DNA of 64,000 nucleotides from Glycomyces arizonensis DSM 44726 (lineage in GTDB: Bacteria > Actinomycetota > Actinomycetes > Mycobacteriales > Micromonosporaceae): assembly GCF_000482705.1 (NCBI RefSeq), contig NZ_AXWO01000004.1:293088-357087 (forward strand), given 5' to 3'. Positions 56,219-63,677 of the stretch are shown here, piece by piece. The position numbers and the translations under genes are program-made. Positions within the stretch are counted from its first letter, which is position 1; the number at the start of each line of letters is the position of its first letter. Below the pieces are notes generated by a model. The model did no database searches and was not told the DNA's origin. It saw only the letters and a list, made by a program, of their open reading frames with translations.

Positions 56219-57615
56219 GCGACCCGACCCGCGAACTCCTCATCGTCCTCACCGTCGCCGCCGTCCTCGCCCTGGCCGGCGCCGTCCTCGCCCTGGCCGG
56301 CGCCGTCCTCGCCATCGCCGGGCACCGGACGCGCCGGAGCCCCCTCACCGCCACCGGCTGCGCCCTCCTCTTCGCCGGCGGCGCCACCGTCCTGGGCTGG
56401 GCCATCGTCGACGGCGCCGGAGCCGAAGCCGCCGGCGTCGGCCTCGTCGCCGCCCTCGTGCCCGCCCCGTTCCTCGTCGCCACCTTCCTGTGGCTCGGAC
56501 GCCACCGCCGCCGCCCTTGGCTGGTCCTGGCGTTCTGCTTCGGCTGGGGCGCCTGCGTCGCCACCGCCGTCGCCCTCGGCGTCAACACCGGCGTCGCCTA
56601 CCTCCTCCGCGAGAACGGCCTCAACGAGAACCTCGCCGCCGTCGTCTCCGCCCCCGTCATCGAGGAGATCGCCAAGCTCGCCGGGCCCCTGCTCATCCTC
56701 TGGCTCGCCCGCGGCCACTTCACCGGCATGCTCGACGCCATCGTCTACTGCGGCCTGGCCGGCGCCGGGTTCGCCGTCGCCGAGAACGTCCTCTACGCCT
56801 CCGGCGCCTACGTCTCCGGCACCCAGATCCTCGACGAGTCCGCCGGCATCGCCCTGGTCACCCAGCTCGTCCTCCTCCGCGGCCTCGCCACCATGTTCGC
56901 CCACCCCCTCATGACCGGCCTGTCCGCCGTCGGCCTCGGCAAGGCCGTGCGGCGCCCCGGACGCAAGGGTGCTCAGACCGCCTGGATAGTCGGCATGCTC
57001 CTGTGCGGCATGGGGCTCCACGCCCTGTGGAACGGCTCCTCCCTCCTCGGCACCGCCATCGACCTGCCCGGCCTGTGGTTCGCCCTCTACCCCGCGTTCC
57101 TCATGCCGCTGTTCTTCACCATGGTCGGCCTCGCCCTGTGGCTGCGGGCCGCCGACGCCCGCCGCACCCAGACCGCCCTGGCCCCCTACGTCGCCTCAGG
57201 GCTGCTCTCGCCGCCCGAGCTCGCCTCCCTCGCGAGCTTCTCCCGCCGCTCCTCAGCGCGCGCCTGGGCCCGCCGCATCGCCGGCCCCGGCGGCGAGCGG
57301 GCCATGAAGGACTTCCAGCGGGCCGCCGCCGACGTCACCGAGCAGATCGACCTCGCCTCCATCGGCGGCCGCTACGACGAGCACCGCATCGGCACCGGCC
57401 TCTACCGCATGGGCGAGGCCCGCGCCGCCTACACCGGCCGCGACCCGCGCATGCCCGCCGCCACCTGGGACGGCAGCCGCTACCACGTCACCTTCCCCGA
57501 CGGGAAGGTCCGCACTGTCGAGCCGCCCGCCCCGCCGGTCATGCCGCTGCCGCTTCCTTCCTTCCAGCCCCCGCCGCCGCCCGGCCCGCCCACGTACCCT
57601 GTCTCTTATGCATGA
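56215..57615 (+). CDS. PrsW-family intramembrane metalloprotease
   Basis: A 466-residue protein with about eight to nine transmembrane helices. The PrsW/CAAX-like active-site motifs are PVIEEIAKLAGPLL (EExxK), GAGFAVAENVLYA (FxxxEN) and a His in FAHPLMTGL / GMGLHALWNGSS. The C-terminal about 130 residues are cytoplasmic. PrsW cleaves anti-sigma factors in Bacillus; overlap with the STAS gene suggests a shared role in sigma-factor control here. Start GTG at 56215. Confidence 0.9.
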   Translation: MSDPTRELLIVLTVAAVLALAGAVLALAGAVLAIAGHRTRRSPLTATGCALLFAGGATVLGWAIVDGAGAEAAGVGLVAALVPAPFLVATFLWLGRHRRRPWLVLAFCFGWGACVATAVALGVNTGVAYLLRENGLNENLAAVVSAPVIEEIAKLAGPLLILWLARGHFTGMLDAIVYCGLAGAGFAVAENVLYASGAYVSGTQILDESAGIALVTQLVLLRGLATMFAHPLMTGLSAVGLGKAVRRPGRKGAQTAWIVGMLLCGMGLHALWNGSSLLGTAIDLPGLWFALYPAFLMPLFFTMVGLALWLRAADARRTQTALAPYVASGLLSPPELASLASFSRRSSARAWARRIAGPGGERAMKDFQRAAADVTEQIDLASIGGRYDEHRIGTGLYRMGEARAAYTGRDPRMPAATWDGSRYHVTFPDGKVRTVEPPAPPVMPLPLPSFQPPPPPGPPTYPVSYA

Positions 57616-57991
57616 CGGACCCATCCGCGCCACCTCCTGGCCCGGCCCCGGCGCGCCCACCGCGCGCTCGGGACGGCCGCACTGGAGAGAGCCCCACCCC
57701 GTCAGGGTCGGGGCGGTCGCGGCCGGTTCGGCGCTCACAGCGCTGTGGGTGATGCTGTGGCTCCTCTCCTTCGCCAGCGCTGCCTCCGGTGATTCCATCA
57801 CGGGGACGGGGTTCGCCTGGGTGACATTGGCCGCGAGTACGATCGCAACTGTCGTGGCAGCAGCGCTGGCACGCTACGGTGACCGCGGTGCAGCGGTCGG
57901 CGTAGCCGCCGTCGCAGGGACCGCCGCTGGAGTCACCGGACTCGCAGTCGAGCTGTACCTTTTGCTGACCGGCAATTGGATCCTGTGGTAA
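57608..57991 (+). CDS. Small three-helix membrane protein
   Basis: A 127-residue protein starting 8 bp inside the PrsW gene end. Three to four hydrophobic helices (VGAVAAGSALTALWVMLWLL, then FAWVTLAASTIATVVAAALA, then AVAGTAAGVTGLAVELYLLL). Probably co-translated with PrsW. No family recognised. Confidence 0.8.
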   Translation: MHDGPIRATSWPGPGAPTARSGRPHWREPHPVRVGAVAAGSALTALWVMLWLLSFASAASGDSITGTGFAWVTLAASTIATVVAAALARYGDRGAAVGVAAVAGTAAGVTGLAVELYLLLTGNWILW

Positions 57992-58084
57992 TGCCAACCC
58001 AGGCCGCCACATCCTTCAGTTGATCGTCCGAACAGCTGAATTCTTTGAGAAGCTGGTCCATTTAACAGAAAACGGGGACGGATC

Positions 58085-58591
58085 GTGTCGTATTTCGCTG
58101 TGGCTGTGGGCCGCGAGGGCGACCAATGGGACGCCACGGAAGTCGATCTCGACGACGTGGCCGACATCGAGGACGCCGCCGAGGTCATGCGTGAGGCCTA
58201 CCCTGACGCCGACCTCACGCTGCTCTTCGTCGACGCCGACGATGAATACCTGACCGTGATGCGTCTCGACAACGGCGACGACCTGCGCACGTTCGGCTCC
58301 GACGCCGAATACGCGTCGCAGTCGCGCCTGGGCGAGGCGCTGCTGGGAGACCTGGAGCCCGAGAACACCGACGAGATCGACACCGAAGACGAGGAGTCGA
58401 TCAGCGCGCGCCCCACCGAGCTCGACGCCGAGCCGGTGGGCGAGGCCGACCTCATGGGCGACCTCGGCGTCGGCGGGGCCACCCTCCTCGCGCTGTGCGC
58501 CAAGGAAGGCATGATGCCCTCCGACGTCGTCTCCGAGGTCGCCGAGGTGATCGGCTTCGCCGACACCCTCGAATCGGCCTCCGGAGCCTGA
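58085..58591 (+). CDS. tRNA adenosine deaminase-associated protein
   Basis: A 168-residue acidic protein (GTG start) beginning SYFAVAVGREGDQWDATEVD, with EVMREAYPDADLTLLFVDAD and a C-terminal MPSDVVSEVAEVIGFAD. In actinomycetes this family is found directly upstream of tadA, as here (25 bp). Biochemical role not established. Confidence 0.9.
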   Translation: MSYFAVAVGREGDQWDATEVDLDDVADIEDAAEVMREAYPDADLTLLFVDADDEYLTVMRLDNGDDLRTFGSDAEYASQSRLGEALLGDLEPENTDEIDTEDEESISARPTELDAEPVGEADLMGDLGVGGATLLALCAKEGMMPSDVVSEVAEVIGFADTLESASGA

Positions 58592-58616
58592 TCCCGCCCC
58601 GAGCCTCCCGCCACCC

Positions 58617-59165
58617 ATGGATGAGACCCGCCGCGAGGTCCACGAACGCTGGATGCGCAGGGCCCTTGAGGCCGCGACCGCATCCGGCGGCGACCTCCCG
58701 GTGGGCGCCGTGGTCTTCGACCCCGAGGGCCGCGAGCTGGCCGCGGCCGCCAACCGGCGCGAAGCCCTCGCCGATCCCACCGCCCACGCCGAGATCCTGG
58801 CGCTCCGCGAGGCCGCGGGCCGCCACGGCGACGGCTGGCGGCTCGAAGGCTGCACCCTGGTGGTCACGCTGGAGCCGTGCACGATGTGCGCGGGAGCGGC
58901 GGTGCTCGCCCGCGTCGGCGCCGTCGTCTTCGGCGCGTGGGAGCCCAAGACCGGCGCGGTGGGCTCGCTGTGGGACGTGGTCCGCGACCCGCGCCTGAAC
59001 CACAACCCCGACGTCTACGGCGGCGTCCTCGCCGACGAATCGGCGGGGCTCCTCAAGGGGTACTTCGGACGGAGTCCGACCGGGAGGCACAGCGGACGGA
59101 GTCCGAACGGGAAGCGCAGCGGACGGAGCCCGAGCGGGAGGCACAGCGGACGGAGCCCGAACTAG
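58617..59165 (+). CDS. tadA: tRNA-specific adenosine deaminase TadA with repeated basic tail
   Basis: A 182-residue protein. The deaminase domain (1-150) has zinc ligands His57 (HAE, catalytic Glu59), Cys88 and Cys91 (PCTMC). It converts A34 to inosine in tRNA-Arg(ACG). After the normal end (GLLKGYF, about 151) comes an unusual tail of three and a half copies of GRSPxGRHS, encoded by a 27-bp tandem repeat (59068-59163). The tail is strongly basic and could bind RNA or be an expanded minisatellite. Confidence 0.93.
   Translation: MDETRREVHERWMRRALEAATASGGDLPVGAVVFDPEGRELAAAANRREALADPTAHAEILALREAAGRHGDGWRLEGCTLVVTLEPCTMCAGAAVLARVGAVVFGAWEPKTGAVGSLWDVVRDPRLNHNPDVYGGVLADESAGLLKGYFGRSPTGRHSGRSPNGKRSGRSPSGRHSGRSPN
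59068..59163 (+). repeat. 27-bp in-frame tandem repeat at 3' end of tadA
   Basis: Consensus GGACGGAGYCCGANCGGGAR, then GCRCAGC, about 3.6 copies. Each unit adds nine residues, GRSPxGRHS. The stop codon follows the last half copy. Confidence 0.85.
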
Positions 59166-59276
59166 CGGCACCGTGTGGGCGGAGCCCGACCCGGAAGCCC
59201 CGCGGGCGCGGCCCGAGCTGACCGAGGCCCCCAGACCCCACACCGAGCCCCATCCCGCTCACCGCGCCGCTTGCTA

Positions 59277-61433
59277 CTACTCCGTCGACCGCTCCGCGGC
59301 GGCGGCCTTCTTCGCCCGCGAGCGCTCCAGCAGTTGCGCGATGTCGATGACCTCCACGTCATCCTCGCGGCCCGCGTCGGCCACGCCGTCGCGCAGCATC
59401 GTCGAGCAGAACGGGCAGCCCACGGCGACGGTGTTCGCGCCGGTCGCCACCGCCTCGTCGGCCCGCTCGCGGTTGACGCGCTTGCCCAGCGGCTCCTCCA
59501 GCCACATCCTGGACCCGCCCGCGCCGCAGCAGAACGACCGCTCGGCGTTGCGCGGCATCTCCGTCACCTCGGCGAACGAGCCGAGCAGCTCCCGCGGCGG
59601 CGTGAAGATCCGGTTGTGGCGGCCCAGGTAGCACGGGTCGTGGTAGGTGAGCGTGCCGTCGTGCTGCTCGACCGGTTCGATCCTGCCCGAGGCCACCAGG
59701 TCGGCCAGGAGCTGCGTGTGGTGCACGACCTCGTAGTTCCCGCCCAGCTCGCCGTACTCGTTGCCGATGGTGTTCAGGCAGTGCGGGCAGGTGGCGATGA
59801 TCTTGACCGCGCCGGCCTCGTTGAACGCCTCCACGTTCTGCTCGGCGAGCATCTGGAACATGAACTCGTGCCCGATGCGCCGGGCCGGGTCGCCGGTGCA
59901 GGTCTCGGCCTCGCCGAGCACCGCGAACTTCACGCCCGCCTCGTGCAGCAGTGTGGCCACGGCCCGGGACGTCTTCTGCGCCTTCGGGTCGTAGGCGCCC
60001 GCGCAGCCCACCCAGTACAGGTACTCCCAGTCCCCGCCGGGCTCGGCGACCGGCACCTCGAAGTCGAGCGGCTCGGCCCACTTCAGGCGGTTCGCCGGGT
60101 TCTCGCCCCACGGGTTGCCCTTGTTCTCCAGGTTGCGCAGCATGGTCTGCGCCTCGGTGGGGAACGCCGACTCGATCATCGTCTGGTGGCGGCGCAGGTC
60201 CATGATCGTGTCGACGTGCTCGATGTCGACCGGGCACTGCTCGACGCACGCCCCGCACGTCGTGCACGACCACAGCACGTCAGGGTCGATGACCGAGCCG
60301 ATGATCGAGATCGGCTCGATCGAGGCCCCGTCGCCGCCGCGCTCGGCCGCCGCCGCGGCGGCCTTGAGGTACGGCGCCTGCTCGTACAGGTGGTCCCGCA
60401 GGTCGGTCACCAGCTTCTTGGGCGACAGGGGCTTCCCGGTGTTCCAGGCCGGGCACTGCGACTGGCAGCGCCCGCACTCGGTGCAGGTGGTGAAGTCCAG
60501 CAGGCCCTTCCAGCTGACGTCGGTGATGGTGTCGACGCCGAACGGCTGCGTCTCGGGGTCGGCGGTCTCGAAGTCGGCCGGTTCCCCGTCGATGAGCATC
60601 GGCTTGACCGCGCCGAGGCTGACCGCGCCGCTTGCGTGGCGCTTGAAGTAGATGTTGAAGAACGCGGTGAGGCGGTGCCAGCCGATGCCCATGCTCGGCA
60701 CCAGCGCCAGCACCAGGAAGAACGTCCAGGACACGAGGATCTTCACCCCGGCCGCGACCGTGATCGTGGTGTGCAGCGCCGACTCGGAGGCGCCCTCGAA
60801 GAGGTTCGCCAGGCCCGCCGAGATCGGCGAGGCCCACGTCGCGTCGATGCTGCCGAGGGCGAACTCGCTGGAGCGGATGGTGAAGAAGCAGACGACGATC
60901 GCGAAGATCGTGGCCTCGATGTAGAACGCCTGCCACTGGCGGGAGTTCTCGAACCGCGATGAGGAGGAGCGCTGCCCGTCGGCCGACGCCAGCCCCTCGG
61001 GCGGCACCTGGTGGACCTTCGGCTGGCTGGCCAGGCGCACGGTGAAGAGGAACAGGATGCCCAGGCCGGTGACGGTGGCGATGATCTCGGACAGCAGCAG
61101 CCAGGGCTCCCAGTGGCCCACCCACGGCAGCGTCCACTCGGGGTTGAGGACCTCGAGGTAGGCGGTGGCCAGGATCGGGACGAGCGAGAAGAAGCCGACG
61201 AACACGAGCCAGTGCGCCGCTCCGATCCACGTCCACTGGAGCATCCTGGTGTGCCCGATGGTCTCCCGCAGCATGGTGGCGACGCGCTGGCCGCGCTCGC
61301 CGCCGCGGGTCCGGTCGGGCGAGCCGAGCCGGACGGTGGCGAGCAGCCGCATCACGGCTCGGGCGAACAGCGCGATCGCGAACGCCGTGAAAGCGAAGGC
61401 GATCGTGGCCGTGACGATTTGGACGACTCCCAT
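59277..61433 (-). CDS. Membrane Fe-S oxidoreductase (EtfD/HdrD-like), ETF:menaquinone link
   Basis: A 718-residue protein from the ATG at 61433 (GAGAGG upstream). The N-terminal half has about five transmembrane helices in a nitrate-reductase-gamma-like region. Two 4Fe-4S ferredoxin motifs follow (CTECGRCQSQCPAW and CTTCGACVEQCPVD), then two CCG/DUF224 domains (CPHCLNTIGNEY, CCGAGGSRMW). The layout matches mycobacterial EtfD (Rv0338c type), which passes electrons from ETF in fatty-acid oxidation to the quinone pool. A TTAC-N6-GTAG box lies 54 bp upstream, like those before the acyl-CoA dehydrogenase. Confidence 0.9.
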   Translation of the reverse strand: MGVVQIVTATIAFAFTAFAIALFARAVMRLLATVRLGSPDRTRGGERGQRVATMLRETIGHTRMLQWTWIGAAHWLVFVGFFSLVPILATAYLEVLNPEWTLPWVGHWEPWLLLSEIIATVTGLGILFLFTVRLASQPKVHQVPPEGLASADGQRSSSSRFENSRQWQAFYIEATIFAIVVCFFTIRSSEFALGSIDATWASPISAGLANLFEGASESALHTTITVAAGVKILVSWTFFLVLALVPSMGIGWHRLTAFFNIYFKRHASGAVSLGAVKPMLIDGEPADFETADPETQPFGVDTITDVSWKGLLDFTTCTECGRCQSQCPAWNTGKPLSPKKLVTDLRDHLYEQAPYLKAAAAAAERGGDGASIEPISIIGSVIDPDVLWSCTTCGACVEQCPVDIEHVDTIMDLRRHQTMIESAFPTEAQTMLRNLENKGNPWGENPANRLKWAEPLDFEVPVAEPGGDWEYLYWVGCAGAYDPKAQKTSRAVATLLHEAGVKFAVLGEAETCTGDPARRIGHEFMFQMLAEQNVEAFNEAGAVKIIATCPHCLNTIGNEYGELGGNYEVVHHTQLLADLVASGRIEPVEQHDGTLTYHDPCYLGRHNRIFTPPRELLGSFAEVTEMPRNAERSFCCGAGGSRMWLEEPLGKRVNRERADEAVATGANTVAVGCPFCSTMLRDGVADAGREDDVEVIDIAQLLERSRAKKAAAAERSTE

Positions 61434-61486
61434 GGCGACCTCTCGACGGTGTCCGAACGGTGCGGTGCTCCCGATCACGATACATG

Positions 61487-61500
61487 TTACTGATCGGTAG
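61487..61500. promoter_or_regulatory. TTACTGATCGGTAG operator-like box
   Basis: A near-palindrome; on the other strand CTACCGATCAGTAA, matching TTACC-N4-GAGTAA boxes at 12700 and 12725 in half-site and spacing. It lies in the promoter of the EtfD-like gene. Confidence 0.5.
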
Positions 61501-61572
61501 CCACCATGTCGAGCCGGGCATGGACACAGACTTGCCACAAGGAGCCGATATAAGCGGCGTCCGCCGCCGAGG

Positions 61573-61887
61573 TCAGTCGCCCCCGCCTCCGCCATCGCCG
61601 CCGCCGGAGTCGCCGGAGCCGCCTGAATCCCCACTGGGATCGTCACCGGCATCAGCATCCCTATGCGGGTGCGGGTGCGGGTGCGGCGCCTGAAATGAGG
61701 GATCGTAATACGGCTGGCCCATGTAGGGCGGGCCCTGGTACGGCTGACCGGGATAGGGCGGGTATGGCGGCCTGGCGGATCGCCTGCTGAGGAAGACGAC
61801 GAGCACGACGAGCCCCGTGATGACCGCCGCCATGACGAAGAGGATGAACAGCAGCACGATGATGTGCCAAGGCTTCAGCGCGCCCAC
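61573..61887 (-). CDS. Small single-pass membrane protein, TatA-like N-terminus
   Basis: A 104-residue product. MGALKPWHIIVLLFILFVMA resembles the start of actinobacterial TatA (MGxLxPWHxxxxxxxxxL). However, the FGxKRLP hinge and amphipathic helix are missing: the helix is followed by a Pro/Tyr/Gln repeat (PPYPPYPGQPYQGPPYMGQP), a His-Pro stretch and an acidic Gly/Ser tail. Probably not a functional Tat component. No operon partner. Confidence 0.7.
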   Translation of the reverse strand: MGALKPWHIIVLLFILFVMAAVITGLVVLVVFLSRRSARPPYPPYPGQPYQGPPYMGQPYYDPSFQAPHPHPHPHRDADAGDDPSGDSGGSGDSGGGDGGGGGD

Positions 61888-62104
61888 AGGGAGCCTCCAG
61901 GGGATCGAGGGGAAGATCCATCATGTCACGAGGGGCCTCATGGTGGGGGCCTCTGCCAGGACTTCACGGGGTTGGCGAAGAGGAGGCGGTCCTCTTGGGC
62001 GGGCTTTCGGCTGTATGGCTGCTTGAGTGCGGTCTCCGAAGGAATCAGCGACCACGAGGTGATCGGAAGCCGGGGTCGGCTCTGGTTCCTCGAGTCGTTT
62101 CCGT

Positions 62105-62211
62105 TTGGGCTTCAGGCGAGTCAGCGATGGAAGGTAGGGAAGGGCTCGGGGTGTCCGGTCGGCGTGGAGTCTCGTTCGGGTAGAGCTTCAGTCGATCGGC
62201 GACCGTGAGGT
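62105..62211 (+). repeat. Repeat B copy 1 (partner 63025-63131)
   Basis: The two about 107-bp copies share GGGCTTCAGGCGAGTC, CGATGG, GGTAGGGAAGGG, TCGGGTAG and TCGGCGACCG. They differ at scattered bases, indicating old duplication. Confidence 0.75.
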
Positions 62212-62437
62212 GGGCGGGTGCCGGGGTTGGTGGTGTCTTGGGGGTGGTCGTCGCTGGCGCTTCGAGCGGTCGGTGACCGCGAGGCAGGAAGGGGCTGGGG
62301 CTGTCGCTGTGACTTCGGGGTCGTTGCTGGTTGTGTTTCGAGCGGGCGGCGACAAAGACGGGCGTGGAGAGGTGGGTCGTCGAAGACGGCACGCTGCTGC
62401 CGAAGCATCCGGAAGCGCACCGCCTCGCTCTGGGAAG

Positions 62438-62613
62438 TTGTCCGCAGGTGGACCGCACCGTTCCGGGGAGTTGTCCGCAGGTGGACCGCACCGTTCCGGG
62501 GAGTTGTCCACAGGCTCCGCATGCTGCCGCCGGGAGTTGTCCACAGGCCCTGCACACTCCCCGCCAGAAGTTATCCACAGGCCCAGCGCACTCCCTGCTG
62601 GGGGTTATCCACA
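62438..62613 (+). repeat. Phased array of six DnaA-box-like 9-mers
   Basis: TTGTCCGCA at 62438 and 62471, TTGTCCACA at 62504 and 62537, TTATCCACA at 62571 and 62605, all in the same orientation, spaced 33, 33, 33, 34 and 34 bp. TTATCCACA is the consensus DnaA box; TTGTCCACA is the form preferred in high-G+C actinobacteria. The intervening sequence is partly repeated (the first two units are identical over their length) and partly diverged. No dnaA, dnaN, rpmH or plasmid replication gene is in the window. Confidence 0.85.
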
Positions 62614-62819
62614 GGCCCGAAACTTTTCCTTGACCGGTTTTGGGGCGTCTGTCAGGCTGGCGAGGACTTTCGTGGTGTGCAGGACGGCGGCGGGTGGGTA
62701 CAGAGGGGCGGAGTAGCGCCCCCGGGCGCCGGCTGGGCGCTCTGCGGCGCCCCTGCGTCGGAGTCGGTCAGTGGTCCTTAGGGGTTACCTCTTCGGCCCG
62801 GCTTCAGGCGAGCAGTGAG

Positions 62820-62940
62820 CGCGAGGTGCGTGGGGGGCGGGGCTGGCTTGGTGTCTTCGGGGTTGTGCTCCGGTCCAGCCTCAGGCATTGCAGCGATGCA
62901 GCGGTGAGCGAGTGCCAGGGGTGGCCTGTCGGCGCGGAGG
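62820..62940 (+). repeat. Repeat C copy 1 (partner 63124-63245)
   Basis: About 120 bp, GCGAGGTGCGTGGGGGGC through GTTGTGCTCCGGTCCAGC, GGCATTGCAGCGATGCAG and GGTGGCCTGTCGG, recurring 304 bp downstream with few differences. Confidence 0.75.
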
Positions 62941-63024
62941 CGCGGTCGGGTAGGGCTTCAAGCGGTCGGCGACCGCGAGGTAGGTAGGTGCTGAGGTCGA
63001 TTGGTGTCCTCGGGGCGTGTCTGG

Positions 63025-63131
63025 TTGGGCTTCAGGCGAGTCAACGATGGAGGGTAGGGAAGGGTTTGGGGTGGTCGGTCGGTGCGGAGGTGCGCTCGGG
63101 TAGGGCTTCAACCGGTCGGCGACCGCGAGGT
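63025..63131 (+). repeat. Repeat B copy 2
   Basis: Second copy of the 62105-62211 repeat. It runs directly into repeat C copy 2. Confidence 0.75.
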
Positions 63132-63245
63132 GCGTGGGGGGCTGGGGCTGTCGCTGTGTCCTCGGGGTTGTGCTCCGGTCCAGCTTCAGGCATTGCAGCG
63201 ATGCAGAGGTGAGCGGGTGTCGGGGGTGGCCTGTCGGGGCGGAGG
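63124..63245 (+). repeat. Repeat C copy 2
   Basis: Second copy of the 62820-62940 repeat. Confidence 0.75.
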
Positions 63246-63392
63246 TTGGTGGTGGGCTTCCGTCTGGTTCTCTTCCCTCTTGGGGTGTGGTGGCGGCTGG
63301 GGGGGTGGCGTGTGGGGTCGGTTCGGTGTCCGGGCACGGGGAAGGGCTCGAACCCGCTGGGGATTCGAGCTGAGCAGCATATGTGCTCTGTC

Positions 63393-63416
63393 CCCGCCGC
63401 AGTTGCCTGCGGCGGG
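63393..63416. terminator. Perfect hairpin in repeat region
   Basis: CCCGCCGCA (63393-63401) and TGCGGCGGG (63408-63416), loop 6 nt. It could be the terminator of the truncated minus-strand gene. Confidence 0.6.
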
Positions 63417-63677
63417 CAGGGTAAGAAGGGGATGTGATCATCCGGCCCGGTGGTGCCGGTCACCCCTGCTGGTGTCAGGGTCTGCCGGTCGGCTGGCGGT
63501 GAGGCTTGCTCGCCTTCAGCTGTCGTGGCCGGCTCAGGTTCGTCTACTGTGTCTGGTTCGGTGGCTGGTGCTGCGAAGCGGGCGCGCACCCTGGCCTTGG
63601 CCTGCTTGATCTGGCCTTCGAGGTGTGCTTGTTCGATCTGTTCGGCGGTCTCGTTCAGGTCGGCTTTGATGCCTGGT

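Larger units (their letters stand above)
61888..63677. other. Gene-poor, G/T-skewed repeat region
   Basis: About 1.8 kb with no credible complete gene. The plus strand is rich in G and T. It contains at least three families of imperfect repeats (62105-62211 with 63025-63131; 62820-62940 with 63124-63245; a GCGGTCGGCGACCGC-type hairpin word recurring near 62187, 62264, 62962 and 63112), a phased DnaA-box array, and a terminator-like hairpin at 63393-63416. A fragment of a coding sequence enters from the IS side. Confidence 0.7.
63041..63677 (-). pseudogene. Coding fragment cut by the IS3-family element
   Basis: On the minus strand the frame is open from the IS border (about 63677) through IKADLNETAEQIEQAHLEGQ, then IKQAKARVRARFAAP, a helical, plausible protein segment, and an acidic Pro-rich stretch, until 63041. 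The first about 60 codons look coding; the later part runs through the repeat region and a hairpin, so the true end may be earlier. The 5' part is missing at the IS junction. Family not recognised. Confidence 0.45.

Noticed and set aside
61573..61887. Functional tatA
   Set aside because: Only the first about 18 residues resemble TatA. The hinge and amphipathic helix required for function are missing.
62438..62613. CRISPR array
   Set aside because: Period of 33-34 bp looked CRISPR-like, but only a 9-mer is constant, the first two spacers are identical, there are no cas genes, and the 9-mer is the DnaA-box consensus.
63340..63380. tRNA or att-site fragment (GGGCTCGAACCCG resembles a T-arm)
   Set aside because: No acceptor, D or anticodon arm can be drawn around it. 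Probably chance palindrome.
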